The position numbers were made by a program, and so were the translations under genes. DNA of 30,820 nt from JAPLKB01 sp964429485 (GTDB taxonomy: Bacteria > Desulfobacterota > Syntrophorhabdia > Syntrophorhabdales > Syntrophorhabdaceae). Positions 16,811-25,309 of this stretch are shown in pieces. The first letter of the stretch is position 1. The number at the start of each line of letters is the position of its first letter. The notes beneath the pieces are model-generated. The model did not search any database and was not told where the DNA came from. It saw only the letters and a program-made list of their open reading frames with translations. Where the stretch lies: positions 1 to 30,820 of the forward strand of contig CAYSBW010000025.1 in assembly GCA_964429485.1 (NCBI GenBank). Direction: 5' to 3'.

Positions 16811-17950
16811 ATGATTGATGCAATAATTGCGGGATTTTCAGGACTGATTGCAGGAACCCTGGCTCTTCACTGGTCAAACCTGGTAATGATGGCTGTAGGA
16901 GGAATACTCCTCTATCTGGGAATTAAGAAGGGTTTTGAACCTTTACTCCTTGTTCCCATTGGTTTCGGATGTATTCTGGTAAATATTCCCCTTGCTGGAC
17001 TTATGGAAGAAGAAGGTTTTTTAAGAACAATTTATAATATGGGCGTTGTAAATGAATTATTTCCTTTGTTTATCTTTATCGGAATTGGCGCCATGACAGA
17101 TTTTAGACCTGTTCTTGAAAATCCTTATACCTTTCTTCTGGGAGCTGCAGGACAGTTTGGTATATTTTTAACACTTCTTATAGCTCTGGCTTTGGGTTTT
17201 CCTTATAACGAAGCTGTTACAATAGGAATAATAGGCGCCTGTGACGGGCCAACAGTTATTTATGTGGCATCTAAATATGCAAGAGAGCTGCTTGGCCCCT
17301 GTTCGGTTGCAGCCTATTCTTATATGTCGCTTGTACCATTGCTTCAGCCGCCTATCATGAGGGCGCTAACAACAAAGAAAGAGCGTGAAACTGTGATGGT
17401 AACACATCAGAAAACAGTTTCAGATACAACAGCATTACTTTTCCCCATTATAATTACAATAATTGGAGGGCTTATAGCTCCTATGGGTTTACCCCTTCTT
17501 GCCACAATCATGTTAGGAAATTTTATGAAAGAATCAGGCGCAGTCGCCAGACTGACCAAAGCTGCTGAAAATGAAATAGCAAATATTGTTACACTGCTTC
17601 TTGCAATATCGATTGGTGCTACAATGAATGGAGAAGTATTTGTAAAGCCTACAACTCTTATAATTCTCGCACTTGGTCTTGTGGCCATATGCCTTGACAC
17701 TGTTTTTGGTGTTCTTTTCGGCAAGTTTCTCTATTATGTAACAGGTGGAAAAATAAATCCTCTTATTGGTGCAGCGGGTATATCAGCATTCCCTATGTCT
17801 GCTCGTGTAGTTCAAAAGGAAGGTCAGAAATATAATAAAAGAAGTTTTCTTCTCATGCATGCCATGGGTGCCAATGCAGGCGGTCAGATAGGTTCAGTTA
17901 TGGCTGCAGCAGTTATGCTTTCAGTGCTCAAGGCCATGGGAGTAATATAG
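16811..17950 (+). CDS. oadB: Sodium ion-translocating decarboxylase beta subunit
   Basis: 379 residues, a very hydrophobic multi-span protein of the OadB/MmdB/GcdB family, which exports Na+ using the free energy of decarboxylating a biotin-bound carboxyl group. Family signatures: KKGFEPLLLVPIGFG, GIGAMTDF, IGACDGPTVIY with the conserved membrane Asp 145, and the late GAAGISAFPMSARV and LLMHAMGANAGGQIGS. It lies 17 bases after the small subunit. It differs clearly from the identical pair at 26474-27592 and 28458-29576; for example GACDGP here is GGADGP there. No carboxyltransferase alpha subunit or biotin carrier is in the window, so the substrate (oxaloacetate, methylmalonyl-CoA, glutaconyl-CoA or other) cannot be told. 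Confidence 0.93.
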   Translation: MIDAIIAGFSGLIAGTLALHWSNLVMMAVGGILLYLGIKKGFEPLLLVPIGFGCILVNIPLAGLMEEEGFLRTIYNMGVVNELFPLFIFIGIGAMTDFRPVLENPYTFLLGAAGQFGIFLTLLIALALGFPYNEAVTIGIIGACDGPTVIYVASKYARELLGPCSVAAYSYMSLVPLLQPPIMRALTTKKERETVMVTHQKTVSDTTALLFPIIITIIGGLIAPMGLPLLATIMLGNFMKESGAVARLTKAAENEIANIVTLLLAISIGATMNGEVFVKPTTLIILALGLVAICLDTVFGVLFGKFLYYVTGGKINPLIGAAGISAFPMSARVVQKEGQKYNKRSFLLMHAMGANAGGQIGSVMAAAVMLSVLKAMGVI

Positions 17951-17969
17951 TGTGTTCGTTAAGCGAAAG

Positions 17970-18038
17970 ACCAGGCTTCCTTGACCCCCGACGGTTTGCT
18001 CAGGGATACACCGATACCTTCCTGATGATAAATCCGGG
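17970..18038 (+). repeat. Dispersed intergenic repeat, copy D
   Basis: Begins ACCAGGCTTCCTTGACC and runs through CACCGATACCTTCCTGATGA. It is the closest relative of the minus-strand copy at 7616-7686 over its whole length. It starts 20 bases after the oadB stop codon. Confidence 0.5.
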
Positions 18039-18062
18039 ATGAAAGAAGTTTATACTGAAAAT

Positions 18063-18090
18063 AAAAAAGCGGGATTATTCCCGCTTTTTT
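18063..18090. terminator. Bidirectional intrinsic terminator
   Basis: Stem GCGGGA (18069-18074) with TCCCGC (18079-18084), four-base loop, flanked by six A on one side and six T on the other. It works as a rho-independent terminator for oadB on the plus strand and, by symmetry, for the Mrp-like operon on the minus strand. Confidence 0.85.
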
Positions 18091-18358
18091 ATTACTGTAA
18101 TCCAGCAGGTATTTTCATCAGAGAAAGACCTTGTCCAAGTTTCCTTTAGGATTGTCCATTCATTATGATAAATTAGAACCCAAATTATTAGATAGATATT
18201 AACCGGTAATGACAGAAAAATGCTGTGGAAACAAAAAGAATCTTTCTTAATCCTTATATAAAAAAATCAGTTCTTCAAGAATATTAACCTGGATTTTATC
18301 CATCCCTGGATGGAAACAGGATAAAGGCAAGGGAGTTGGTGGGGTCAGTTTTCGAATA

Positions 18359-20119
18359 TTATCCCTTCATGGATAGGAACAACAGGCAGTATATGGAAAA
18401 AACAATGAGAAAAAAGAATACCCCGATGCCTATGGGCAAGCGGTTTTTGTCTGAATTGTAAGGTACAAGAGTTTTTGTGTTTTTGCCTGCAATAAATAAC
18501 TGTAAACTTTGTATAGGATTTGTACTGAACTTTATAGCAGATTCGGTTATCTTTACAGCCTGTTTTTGAACTGCTGACCTTAATTCAACAAAGCCTTCAC
18601 AAAATTTAACAAAAAGGAGACCTCCCTTTCTATAAAACCAATCGGTGTCAACACTTACAGTTGGTTCGCCACCCAGTTTATTTATGAATATAAAAAACGC
18701 AAGAGCTGTAAAGACAAGAATTTGGAGCATTCCTGATACTGCATTGACAGTATATGGATGGAATGTTACTTCATAGGGGAGCAGTCTGTAAATAGAATCA
18801 GGATATATTCCTGTAAAAGTACATAAAAAAGCAGTAAGGCCCATAGCGATAAGCATATTAATAGGCGGTTCCTTAGCATCTATTTCATCATATTTTACAT
18901 TTTTTGGCGCCTTCCCGAACCATGTGCCATAGGGAAGCTTTAATCCTGTGTGCAGGAAAGTTCCTATTGAAGCAAGATGTAAAAGTAGATGGATTACCGG
19001 CCTGTGCAATTCTCCTGCTGCATAGACAATCATGGTCTTGCTAACGAATCCATTGAACAGCGGCACTGCCGAAATTGAGAATCCTCCAATCATGTATAAT
19101 GACAGACATATGGGCATTTTTTTATAGAGGTTTCTTCCCTGGAGTTCAGTCATTTTATTTCTTCCTGTAACTTCAATGACTGCTCCCACGCCCATAAAAA
19201 GCAGAGCTTTATAGAGAATATGGGAAAAAGCATGTGCCGCTGACCCGTTTAATGCCATTTCCGTACCGAGGCCAACGCCGCATACCATGTACCCTACCTG
19301 GCTTATTATGTGATATGCCAGCAATCTCCTTATATCATTTTCAAGTACAGCATATACTATCCCGTATAAAGCCATAATAGCGCCAAGCCATACGAGCAGT
19401 TCAACTCCCGGGTAACCTCTCATGAGAACATATACTGCACTTTTTGTAGTAAATGCAGAAAGAAAAACACTTCCAGTTGCCGTTGCCTCAGGATATGCAT
19501 CAGGGAGCCAGGCATGCAAAGGAGGGACCGCAGCATTTATGATGAAACCTATGAGAATCATTATTGAAGATATATCGCCATATTCTATTGCATTAAACTG
19601 AATTGATCCTGTTTTGCTTACATAGATGATAATACCTGCGAGAAGACAGGCTCCTCCGAACAAATGTACCATAAGATATCTGAAGCCTGATTGTATTGCT
19701 TTTTCACTTCTTTTACACAATATAAGAAAAACAGATGCGACTGCCATTGCTTCCCAGAAAGCAAACAATGTGATAAAGTCGCCTGCAAAAGTAACTCCAA
19801 GAGCGCTTCCCACATAAGCTAAAGCAGCTGCATGTTGCCCGTTGTCCTTGACATGAAGAGAATAGACCATACCGAGAAAAGCAGCTATTACAAATACATA
19901 TGAAAAGATAAGACTCAACTTATCAATTCTTCCCAGTATGAGTTCGTACTGAAGAAATTTATACTGCCAGCAGTTTCCTTCTTCGAGATAAAGAAGATCA
20001 ATAAAGGCAAGAACAGGAATAATAATTTGAATAAACTGTCTTGTTCTTCTTTCCTTGATGAAATATACTAAAAATGCTCCAAAAAAAAGTATTAAAGCTG
20101 GATGGACTGCATTAATCAT
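18359..20119 (-). CDS. Third NuoL/MrpD-type antiporter-like subunit
   Basis: 586 residues, multi-span, of the proton-translocating Nuo/Mrp antiporter family (Proton_antipo_M). Glu 123 sits in the conserved broken-helix position (AFWEAMAVAS). The segment INAAVPPLHAWLPDAYPEAT carries Asn 195 where the other two antiporter subunits in this operon have Lys (IKMALFP, TKAAIMP). Lys 226 follows in SAFTTKSAVY. Loss of the central lysine would change proton movement through this subunit; I believe the Asn is common in this subgroup rather than a mutation here. The long C-terminal tail ends with a last membrane helix. Last gene of the operon, overlapping the 69-residue gene before it by eight bases. 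Confidence 0.85.
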   Translation of the reverse strand: MINAVHPALILFFGAFLVYFIKERRTRQFIQIIIPVLAFIDLLYLEEGNCWQYKFLQYELILGRIDKLSLIFSYVFVIAAFLGMVYSLHVKDNGQHAAALAYVGSALGVTFAGDFITLFAFWEAMAVASVFLILCKRSEKAIQSGFRYLMVHLFGGACLLAGIIIYVSKTGSIQFNAIEYGDISSIMILIGFIINAAVPPLHAWLPDAYPEATATGSVFLSAFTTKSAVYVLMRGYPGVELLVWLGAIMALYGIVYAVLENDIRRLLAYHIISQVGYMVCGVGLGTEMALNGSAAHAFSHILYKALLFMGVGAVIEVTGRNKMTELQGRNLYKKMPICLSLYMIGGFSISAVPLFNGFVSKTMIVYAAGELHRPVIHLLLHLASIGTFLHTGLKLPYGTWFGKAPKNVKYDEIDAKEPPINMLIAMGLTAFLCTFTGIYPDSIYRLLPYEVTFHPYTVNAVSGMLQILVFTALAFFIFINKLGGEPTVSVDTDWFYRKGGLLFVKFCEGFVELRSAVQKQAVKITESAIKFSTNPIQSLQLFIAGKNTKTLVPYNSDKNRLPIGIGVFFFLIVFSIYCLLFLSMKG

Positions 20120-20321
20120 AATAATCCTCTTTTTTCTGGATAAATAAATGTCCTAAATATTTTGACACAAAAATTATCAGTACACATCCGGCAAAACCGA
20201 ACAGTATATTAAAGATGGGTAATTTTTCCCAAAAAAAATGCACTTCATCTACAGGTGTGAAAAAATAAGAAAGTATGGTGAACAAAACCAAAAAAATTAT
20301 AGTTACCGGTTTTCTAAGCAT
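20112..20321 (-). CDS. Small two-helix membrane protein of the Mrp-like operon
   Basis: 69 residues with two probable membrane helices (about 5-22 and 35-56) and a charged tail (QKKEDYYD). I do not recognise the family. It is held in the operon three bases after one antiporter subunit and overlapping the next by eight bases, so it is very likely a translated part of the complex, perhaps joining the second and third antiporter subunits. Confidence 0.7.
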   Translation of the reverse strand: MLRKPVTIIFLVLFTILSYFFTPVDEVHFFWEKLPIFNILFGFAGCVLIIFVSKYLGHLFIQKKEDYYD

Positions 20322-20324
20322 TTT

Positions 20325-21815
20325 TTAAAATCCTTTAAAAACATTTTTTACTATCAAATCAGACAGTGTATAAAATTTCATAAAGAAATCAGGAAAAATT
20401 CCCAAAACCAATGAAAAAGCAGCAGTTATTGCAAGAGGTGCAGCCATCATCGGGGCAGCTTCTTTGACTCCAGCATAACCATTCTTATCTGATTTAAAGA
20501 ATGCACCGTATATAATCGGAAAGAAATACACTGCATCAAGCAATGCACTTATAAGATAGACAAATAGGAAGATAATTTCCTTGGTCTGCATTGCGCCTAT
20601 ACAAAGATACCATTTGCTTACAAAGCCGCAGACAGGAGGTATGCCGACAAGTCCTGCCGCTCCTATTGCAAACGCACACATTGTTATTGGCATTTGCCTT
20701 CCTATACCGTTCATGTCGCTGATCAGTTCCTTGTGAGTTTTTACGTATATGGCGCCTGCGCACATGAAAAGGGTTATTTTCATGAATCCGTGGAAAGGTA
20801 TGAGAAGCAATGCTCCTCTGACACTCTCACTTGTTATGAGAGCTGCCCCAAGAATTATTATCGATAGATTATTGATGGTTGAAAAAGCCAGCCTTCTTTT
20901 TAAATTATCCTGTGTGATTGCAACCACATTTGCAAATATGACGGTAAAAGACACAATATACGCAAAGACCAGCCATATATTCAGATCATCAAGTACATCA
21001 GGACCGAATACATAGAGAATAACTCTTAATACACAAAAAACTCCTGCCTTGACTACTGCAACTGCATGGAGTAATGCACTTACAGGTGTTGGAGCTACCA
21101 TTGCAGAAGGAAGCCATTCGTGGAGGGGCATTATAGCAGCTTTTGTGCCAAAGCCTATTACAAAAGTTGCAAAAAGCAATCTAAGCAGATCAGGCGATCC
21201 AGTGTCTTTGACAAATCCTCCAGCTACAAAATCAAGTGTTCCAGTAAGGTAATAGGTAAATGCCATTGAAAAAAGCACGAAAACTGCGCCTGTAAGTAAA
21301 TAGGTAAGATATTTTCTGCTTGCCCGAAGAGCTTCCTCTGTTTCTTTATGAGCTACAAGTGGAAAAGTTGCAACTGATAAAATTTCATAGAACATATAAA
21401 GAGTAAGAAGATTTCCTGACAAAGCAACGCCTATTGCGCCTAAAATTGTTATGGAAAAACAGAAATAATATCTTGTTTGAGCGTGTTCATTGAGTCCACG
21501 CATGTACCCAATTGAATAGATCGAGACTATTATCCAGAGAAAAGAAGCAAGAAGAGCGAAAATCATTCCAAATGAATCAACTCGAAGAAATAAAGATACT
21601 CCTTTACAAATTTCAACGATATTATATTCAAAGACTTTGCCACCTTTTATTTGGGGAAGCATTGAAAATATAAAAAGAAACATTACAACAGATGCGCTCA
21701 TAGTCCAGAATTCACGCAGATTTGGCCTTTTATTACCGGTGAGTAATATAAGTATACCACCGATCAAGGGTGTTAACAGCGCAAATAGCGGTATATGGGA
21801 ATGCAGGTTTTCCAT
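20325..21815 (-). CDS. Second NuoL/NuoM/MrpD-type antiporter-like subunit
   Basis: 496 residues, about 14 membrane helices expected. Family residues of the ion path: Glu 144 (LYMFYEILSVAT), Lys 225 (FGTKAAIMPLHEWLPSAM), His 250 and Lys 256 (LLHAVAVVKAG). This is the fully equipped form, closest to NuoM/NuoL, and is expected to carry H+ or exchange Na+ for H+. It lies 10 bases after the mrpD stop. Together with its two paralogues it gives the complex three antiporter units where standard Mrp has two (MrpA and MrpD). Confidence 0.88.
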   Translation of the reverse strand: MENLHSHIPLFALLTPLIGGILILLTGNKRPNLREFWTMSASVVMFLFIFSMLPQIKGGKVFEYNIVEICKGVSLFLRVDSFGMIFALLASFLWIIVSIYSIGYMRGLNEHAQTRYYFCFSITILGAIGVALSGNLLTLYMFYEILSVATFPLVAHKETEEALRASRKYLTYLLTGAVFVLFSMAFTYYLTGTLDFVAGGFVKDTGSPDLLRLLFATFVIGFGTKAAIMPLHEWLPSAMVAPTPVSALLHAVAVVKAGVFCVLRVILYVFGPDVLDDLNIWLVFAYIVSFTVIFANVVAITQDNLKRRLAFSTINNLSIIILGAALITSESVRGALLLIPFHGFMKITLFMCAGAIYVKTHKELISDMNGIGRQMPITMCAFAIGAAGLVGIPPVCGFVSKWYLCIGAMQTKEIIFLFVYLISALLDAVYFFPIIYGAFFKSDKNGYAGVKEAAPMMAAPLAITAAFSLVLGIFPDFFMKFYTLSDLIVKNVFKGF

Positions 21816-21825
21816 TTTTTACCTT

Positions 21826-23331
21826 CTAAAAACTTTTTGGTACAGCAAACTGTATTATGTTATCTATTATAAAACCGCTGTAAAATCCCAGCAGGACAAT
21901 TACCAATGCAAAAAATACCATTGGCCCCAGTTGACTGAGAGAGATTTTATCAAGGGTAACTCCAACATGTTTTTTATTAACATGACCGTGTTCTGCAGCA
22001 TCATTATTCTCCAGATAAACTCGCTGAAAAATCCGGAAAAACAATATAATATTGAAAAGGCTGCTTAGGAGTAGCGAAAAAAGGAATATCCACTGTTTTG
22101 CCTGAATGAGACCGAGAATAAGATACCATTTGCTGAAAAAACCACAGAGCGGTGGGATGCCTACAACCGATAAAGCTCCTACCACGAAAACCCCGAGTGT
22201 AACAGGCATTGTTTTGTATAACCCTTTCATCTGTCCTATATCAGTTGTACCTGTCTGCGAAAAAATCGCACCGGCAACAGTGAATAGACAGACCATCATA
22301 AACATATCATTTACTATGTGAAGAATTGAACCGGTAAGACCGAATCTGTTTGCTGATGCAACTCCAAGAACAATGTAACCTATTTCTGCAACTATTAGAT
22401 AACATAGCATTCTTTTAAGGTCTGACTGGGCGAGAGCAAGGACACCGGCAAAAATAATTCCTATTGAAGCTATCCATCCCAGTGTTGTTGTTACAGGATA
22501 TAGGTTAACTGAAAAGGATGGGTCGAATATGGTATACATGACCCTTATAAGAGCGTAGGCACCAACTTTCGTAAAAAGAGGGGCCATGAGAGCGCTGACA
22601 GCAGATGGTGCAAGAGAGTAGGAATCAGGAAGCCATGTGTGTACTGGAAAGAGCGCCATTTTTATGCTTATTCCAACAAGCAGCAGAGCAAGGGCAACTA
22701 TCAGAATATCGGATTGGTAAAAATTGGGAAGAAGATTTGAAAGATCTGCCATATTCAGGGAGCCTGTAATAATATAAAGATATCCTACGCCGAGAAGATA
22801 TGCGCAAGCCCCTATAGTACCGAATATCATGTAACGGAATGCAGCAAATTCAGCGCCTCTTTTGCCCATACCTATCAAGGCATAAGCGGAAAAGGAAGCG
22901 ATTTCGAGAAGAACATAAAGGTTGAAAGCATCGCCTGTTATCGTTATCCCGAGAAGCCCTGTTACCTGTAGGAGAAAAAGAGTGTAGAATTGAGGAACTT
23001 TATCCTTATCAATTTCTTTTGCTATATTTGTCTTAGAATATATTGCAACGAAAAAAGATATTACCGCAATGCAGACCAGTATAAGGGCATTAAGGTGATC
23101 AATTACATATTCAATACCCCATGGTGGTTCCCATGAGCCCATGCGATAATGGATAGGCCCTGTGGTCATAACTTTGTAAAGAATATTGAATGAAAAGTAT
23201 GAAGATGCCCCTGTTCCGATAATTACTATAGGAAAGCATAATTTTTTGTTAAACAATCCTAAGGCAAAAACAAAGAAAGACAAAATCAAAGGTATAGTAA
23301 CAATAAGCGCAGGATAATGTTCCGGGATCAC
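21826..23331 (-). CDS. mrpD: Na+/H+ antiporter subunit D (MrpD/MnhD)
   Basis: 501 residues, multi-span antiporter-like protein in the usual MrpD place directly after mrpC. Ion-path residues: Glu 143 (YVLLEIASFSAY), Lys 224 and His 231 (IKMALFPVHTWLPDSY), Lys 255 (LFTKVGAYALIR). It overlaps mrpC by four bases. In standard Mrp complexes MrpD, with MrpA, forms the exchange path for Na+ and H+ across the cytoplasmic membrane. Confidence 0.92.
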   Translation of the reverse strand: MIPEHYPALIVTIPLILSFFVFALGLFNKKLCFPIVIIGTGASSYFSFNILYKVMTTGPIHYRMGSWEPPWGIEYVIDHLNALILVCIAVISFFVAIYSKTNIAKEIDKDKVPQFYTLFLLQVTGLLGITITGDAFNLYVLLEIASFSAYALIGMGKRGAEFAAFRYMIFGTIGACAYLLGVGYLYIITGSLNMADLSNLLPNFYQSDILIVALALLLVGISIKMALFPVHTWLPDSYSLAPSAVSALMAPLFTKVGAYALIRVMYTIFDPSFSVNLYPVTTTLGWIASIGIIFAGVLALAQSDLKRMLCYLIVAEIGYIVLGVASANRFGLTGSILHIVNDMFMMVCLFTVAGAIFSQTGTTDIGQMKGLYKTMPVTLGVFVVGALSVVGIPPLCGFFSKWYLILGLIQAKQWIFLFSLLLSSLFNIILFFRIFQRVYLENNDAAEHGHVNKKHVGVTLDKISLSQLGPMVFFALVIVLLGFYSGFIIDNIIQFAVPKSF

Positions 23332-23708
23332 TTCTTCAACTCCTTTATGATTTCATCTTCTTCAAGGGTTCCGTATTTCTTATAAATTATTATAAGAAGG
23401 GCAAGGGCTATTCCTGTTGTTGCCACACCTACTACAATGGCAGTAAGCATGAGGACATGCGGCAGAGGGTTTATGTAATCTACTGCTTTTATCAAATGGT
23501 GTTCTGCATTGTGACCGCCGATAATAACAGGTATTGTCCCGCCTTTCTTGCATCCGATAGATACATAGAAAAGAATTATTGACCATTGAAATATATTCAT
23601 GCCTATAAGCTTTTTCATGAGATTGCTTTTTGCCATCATTCCGTAAAATCCGACCATGATTAGCACAACATAAATCCAGTAATTGAGTTTATCCAGTATC
23701 AGTTCCAT
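23328..23708 (-). CDS. mrpC: Na+/H+ antiporter subunit C (MrpC/MnhC, NuoK-like)
   Basis: 126 residues, three membrane helices, homologous to NuoK. Signature: NLMKKLIGMNIFQ, then NPLPHVLMLTAIVVGVATTG and the C-terminal YGTLEEDEI. Its start shares one base with the stop of the mrpB gene before it and its end overlaps mrpD by four bases. In the complex it sits between the MrpA/B-like part and MrpD. Confidence 0.92.
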   Translation of the reverse strand: MELILDKLNYWIYVVLIMVGFYGMMAKSNLMKKLIGMNIFQWSIILFYVSIGCKKGGTIPVIIGGHNAEHHLIKAVDYINPLPHVLMLTAIVVGVATTGIALALLIIIYKKYGTLEEDEIIKELKK

Positions 23709-24172
23709 TATTTTTTTCCCTTAAAGATTTCTTCGTTCTGACCTGCTGTTGCAAGATCAAAAAAGATGGAAATCATAACCCCCATAACTGCTAATTGTAC
23801 TCCGAGTTCTATCAAGGCCATTCCATAATATCTGGCCATTATCCGGTCGCAGTGAAGTATGCTGCTCCATTTGGAATAGTCAATAAAATTTCCTCCTAAA
23901 AAAACAGGAAGAAGACCTGTACCTACATATATAAATACGCCAAGGCTGCAAAAAATTGCGATAGTCCTGGTCTTGATCCTTTTTTTTACTTCATCGAGGC
24001 TGAAGGCAATGGAAAGAAGAATAAAACTGCCTGCCATGATGCATCCGCCCTGAAACCCCCCGCCAGGACTTATATGTCCGTGAACAAATACATAGAGGCT
24101 GTATATCTGTATGAAAGGTATCATGATCCGTGAAGCATTTTTTGTGACTATATCTTCAAGATGTTCAACCAT
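23708..24172 (-). CDS. mrpB: Na+/H+ antiporter subunit B (MnhB domain)
   Basis: 154 residues with four membrane helices. The MnhB signature is clear: IQIYSLYVFVHGHISPGGGF then QGGCIMAGSFILL. The gene overlaps the preceding one by eight bases. In this operon the MrpB function is split as in archaeal membrane-bound hydrogenases, where a short MbhE-type gene precedes the MnhB gene. Confidence 0.92.
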   Translation of the reverse strand: MVEHLEDIVTKNASRIMIPFIQIYSLYVFVHGHISPGGGFQGGCIMAGSFILLSIAFSLDEVKKRIKTRTIAIFCSLGVFIYVGTGLLPVFLGGNFIDYSKWSSILHCDRIMARYYGMALIELGVQLAVMGVMISIFFDLATAGQNEEIFKGKK

Positions 24173-24443
24173 TCTTTTTTCTCCTGAGAAGCATCATCAC
24201 TGCCACGCCTGCAGTAAAAATCACACTTGTTTCAAACATCGTATCATAGCCTCTGTAATCTGCAAGAACAGTGGTCACCGCATTTGGGACTTTGGTTTCC
24301 TCCAGAGTTTTTTCAATGTATCTTGGTGATACATGTATGCTTGCAGGTTGATAGGGATCTCCAATAGCTGGAAATTGCCATGTGCTGTAAATCAGAACAG
24401 CACCTACAAAAAACGATATTAGCAAAGCAAATATTCTGTTCAA
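24165..24443 (-). CDS. MbhE-type subunit (MrpA C-terminal/MrpB N-terminal-like)
   Basis: 92 residues, two membrane helices with a periplasmic loop. The segment NAVTTVLADYRGYDTMFETS is the hallmark of the region joining MrpA and MrpB, present as a separate subunit (MbhE) in gas-evolving membrane hydrogenases. It overlaps both neighbours by four and eight bases. Confidence 0.85.
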   Translation of the reverse strand: MNRIFALLISFFVGAVLIYSTWQFPAIGDPYQPASIHVSPRYIEKTLEETKVPNAVTTVLADYRGYDTMFETSVIFTAGVAVMMLLRRKKNG

Positions 24444-24685
24444 TCCTTTGTCTTCCTTGTCATGTTAAAAAGAGCAGCTACAAAAAAGGCCCCACTAACA
24501 CCGGCGCCTACTGCTGCTTCAGTAAAAGCCACATCAACAGCTCCCATTTCAGCCCATAAGAGGCACATGATGAAACTGAAGGCGCTTAAAAGTACGATCG
24601 CGCTTAAAAGATCCTTTGCGGAAAGTGCCCCGACAGCCGTGATAACCGACAATAACAGCAAAACTATGTCTAAAGCAGGAATCAT
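24440..24685 (-). CDS. MbhD-type subunit (DUF4040)
   Basis: 81 residues, three membrane helices. The motif AVDVAFTEAAVGAGVSG is typical of the DUF4040/MbhD family, which corresponds to a NuoJ-like part of the MrpA C-terminus. Having MbhD and MbhE as separate genes shows that the large MrpA of standard Mrp operons is broken up here. It overlaps both neighbours by four bases. Confidence 0.88.
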   Translation of the reverse strand: MIPALDIVLLLLSVITAVGALSAKDLLSAIVLLSAFSFIMCLLWAEMGAVDVAFTEAAVGAGVSGAFFVAALFNMTRKTKD

Positions 24686-25038
24686 TTTTCACCTTTACTT
24701 TTAGTTTTATCAACAATGATCTTTTTATCTTTTGTCCAGGGCCTGAAACCTGTTTCAAAGGCCGATCTAAGCAGTGAATGAGTTGCCGTAGGGCTTGCAA
24801 GGAACCAGAATGCTGCTATAAAAAGCAGTTTCAGGCAGATAACAATACCTGTCCATGATGGATCAAGATATAGATTATAAATAATCAAGCCAATTATAGA
24901 GAGTAATACACCGAATGTATCACCCTTGCCAGTTGCGTGCATCCTTGTATAAAAATCAGGAAAACGAAGAAAACCTATTGTGGCAGTGAGAAAGAAGAAT
25001 AATCCGGCAATGATAAAAAAACCTGCAATTATAATCAT
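24682..25038 (-). CDS. mrpG: Na+/H+ antiporter subunit G (MrpG/MnhG)
   Basis: 118 residues, three membrane helices and a basic tail (KTKSKGEK). The signature IGFLRFPDFYTRMHATGKGD is the classic MnhG motif. It overlaps mrpF upstream and the DUF4040 gene downstream by four bases each. Confidence 0.95.
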   Translation of the reverse strand: MIIIAGFFIIAGLFFFLTATIGFLRFPDFYTRMHATGKGDTFGVLLSIIGLIIYNLYLDPSWTGIVICLKLLFIAAFWFLASPTATHSLLRSAFETGFRPWTKDKKIIVDKTKSKGEK

Positions 25039-25307
25039 TTTGTACCTGCCACCCTTTTTATCAGAACCTTTGAGATAATCAGCGTTCCTATAAAATTTAA
25101 TGCTGAATATACCAGAGCAAGATCTATAAACATATCAATTCTTACATACATGAAGCCGATAAAGAGAAGTATAACAGCTGTTTTTGTGCCTATGAATCCT
25201 GCACCGATAATTCTGTCATAGAGTGTAGGTCCGATGACTGCTCTGTAGAGACAGATAAAAATGAGGATGCATAAAAAAATAGAACAATATAAAAGAAAAT
25301 CATACAT
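25035..25307 (-). CDS. mrpF: Na+/H+ antiporter subunit F (MrpF/MnhF)
   Basis: 90 residues, three membrane helices. The signature YRAVIGPTLYDRIIGAGFIG followed by TKTAV, with DLALVYSALNFIGT later, is diagnostic for MrpF. It starts two bases after mrpE and overlaps mrpG by four. Confidence 0.95.
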   Translation of the reverse strand: MYDFLLYCSIFLCILIFICLYRAVIGPTLYDRIIGAGFIGTKTAVILLFIGFMYVRIDMFIDLALVYSALNFIGTLIISKVLIKRVAGTK

Positions 25308-25309
25308 AG

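Larger units (their letters stand above)
17951..18358. other. Intergenic region between converging genes
   Basis: Besides the repeat copy (17970-18038) and the terminator (18063-18090), the stretch 18091-18358 shows no gene. A short CCATC/GATGG hairpin lies at 18300-18313 near the end of the Mrp-like operon, without a T-run on the relevant strand. Confidence 0.5.
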
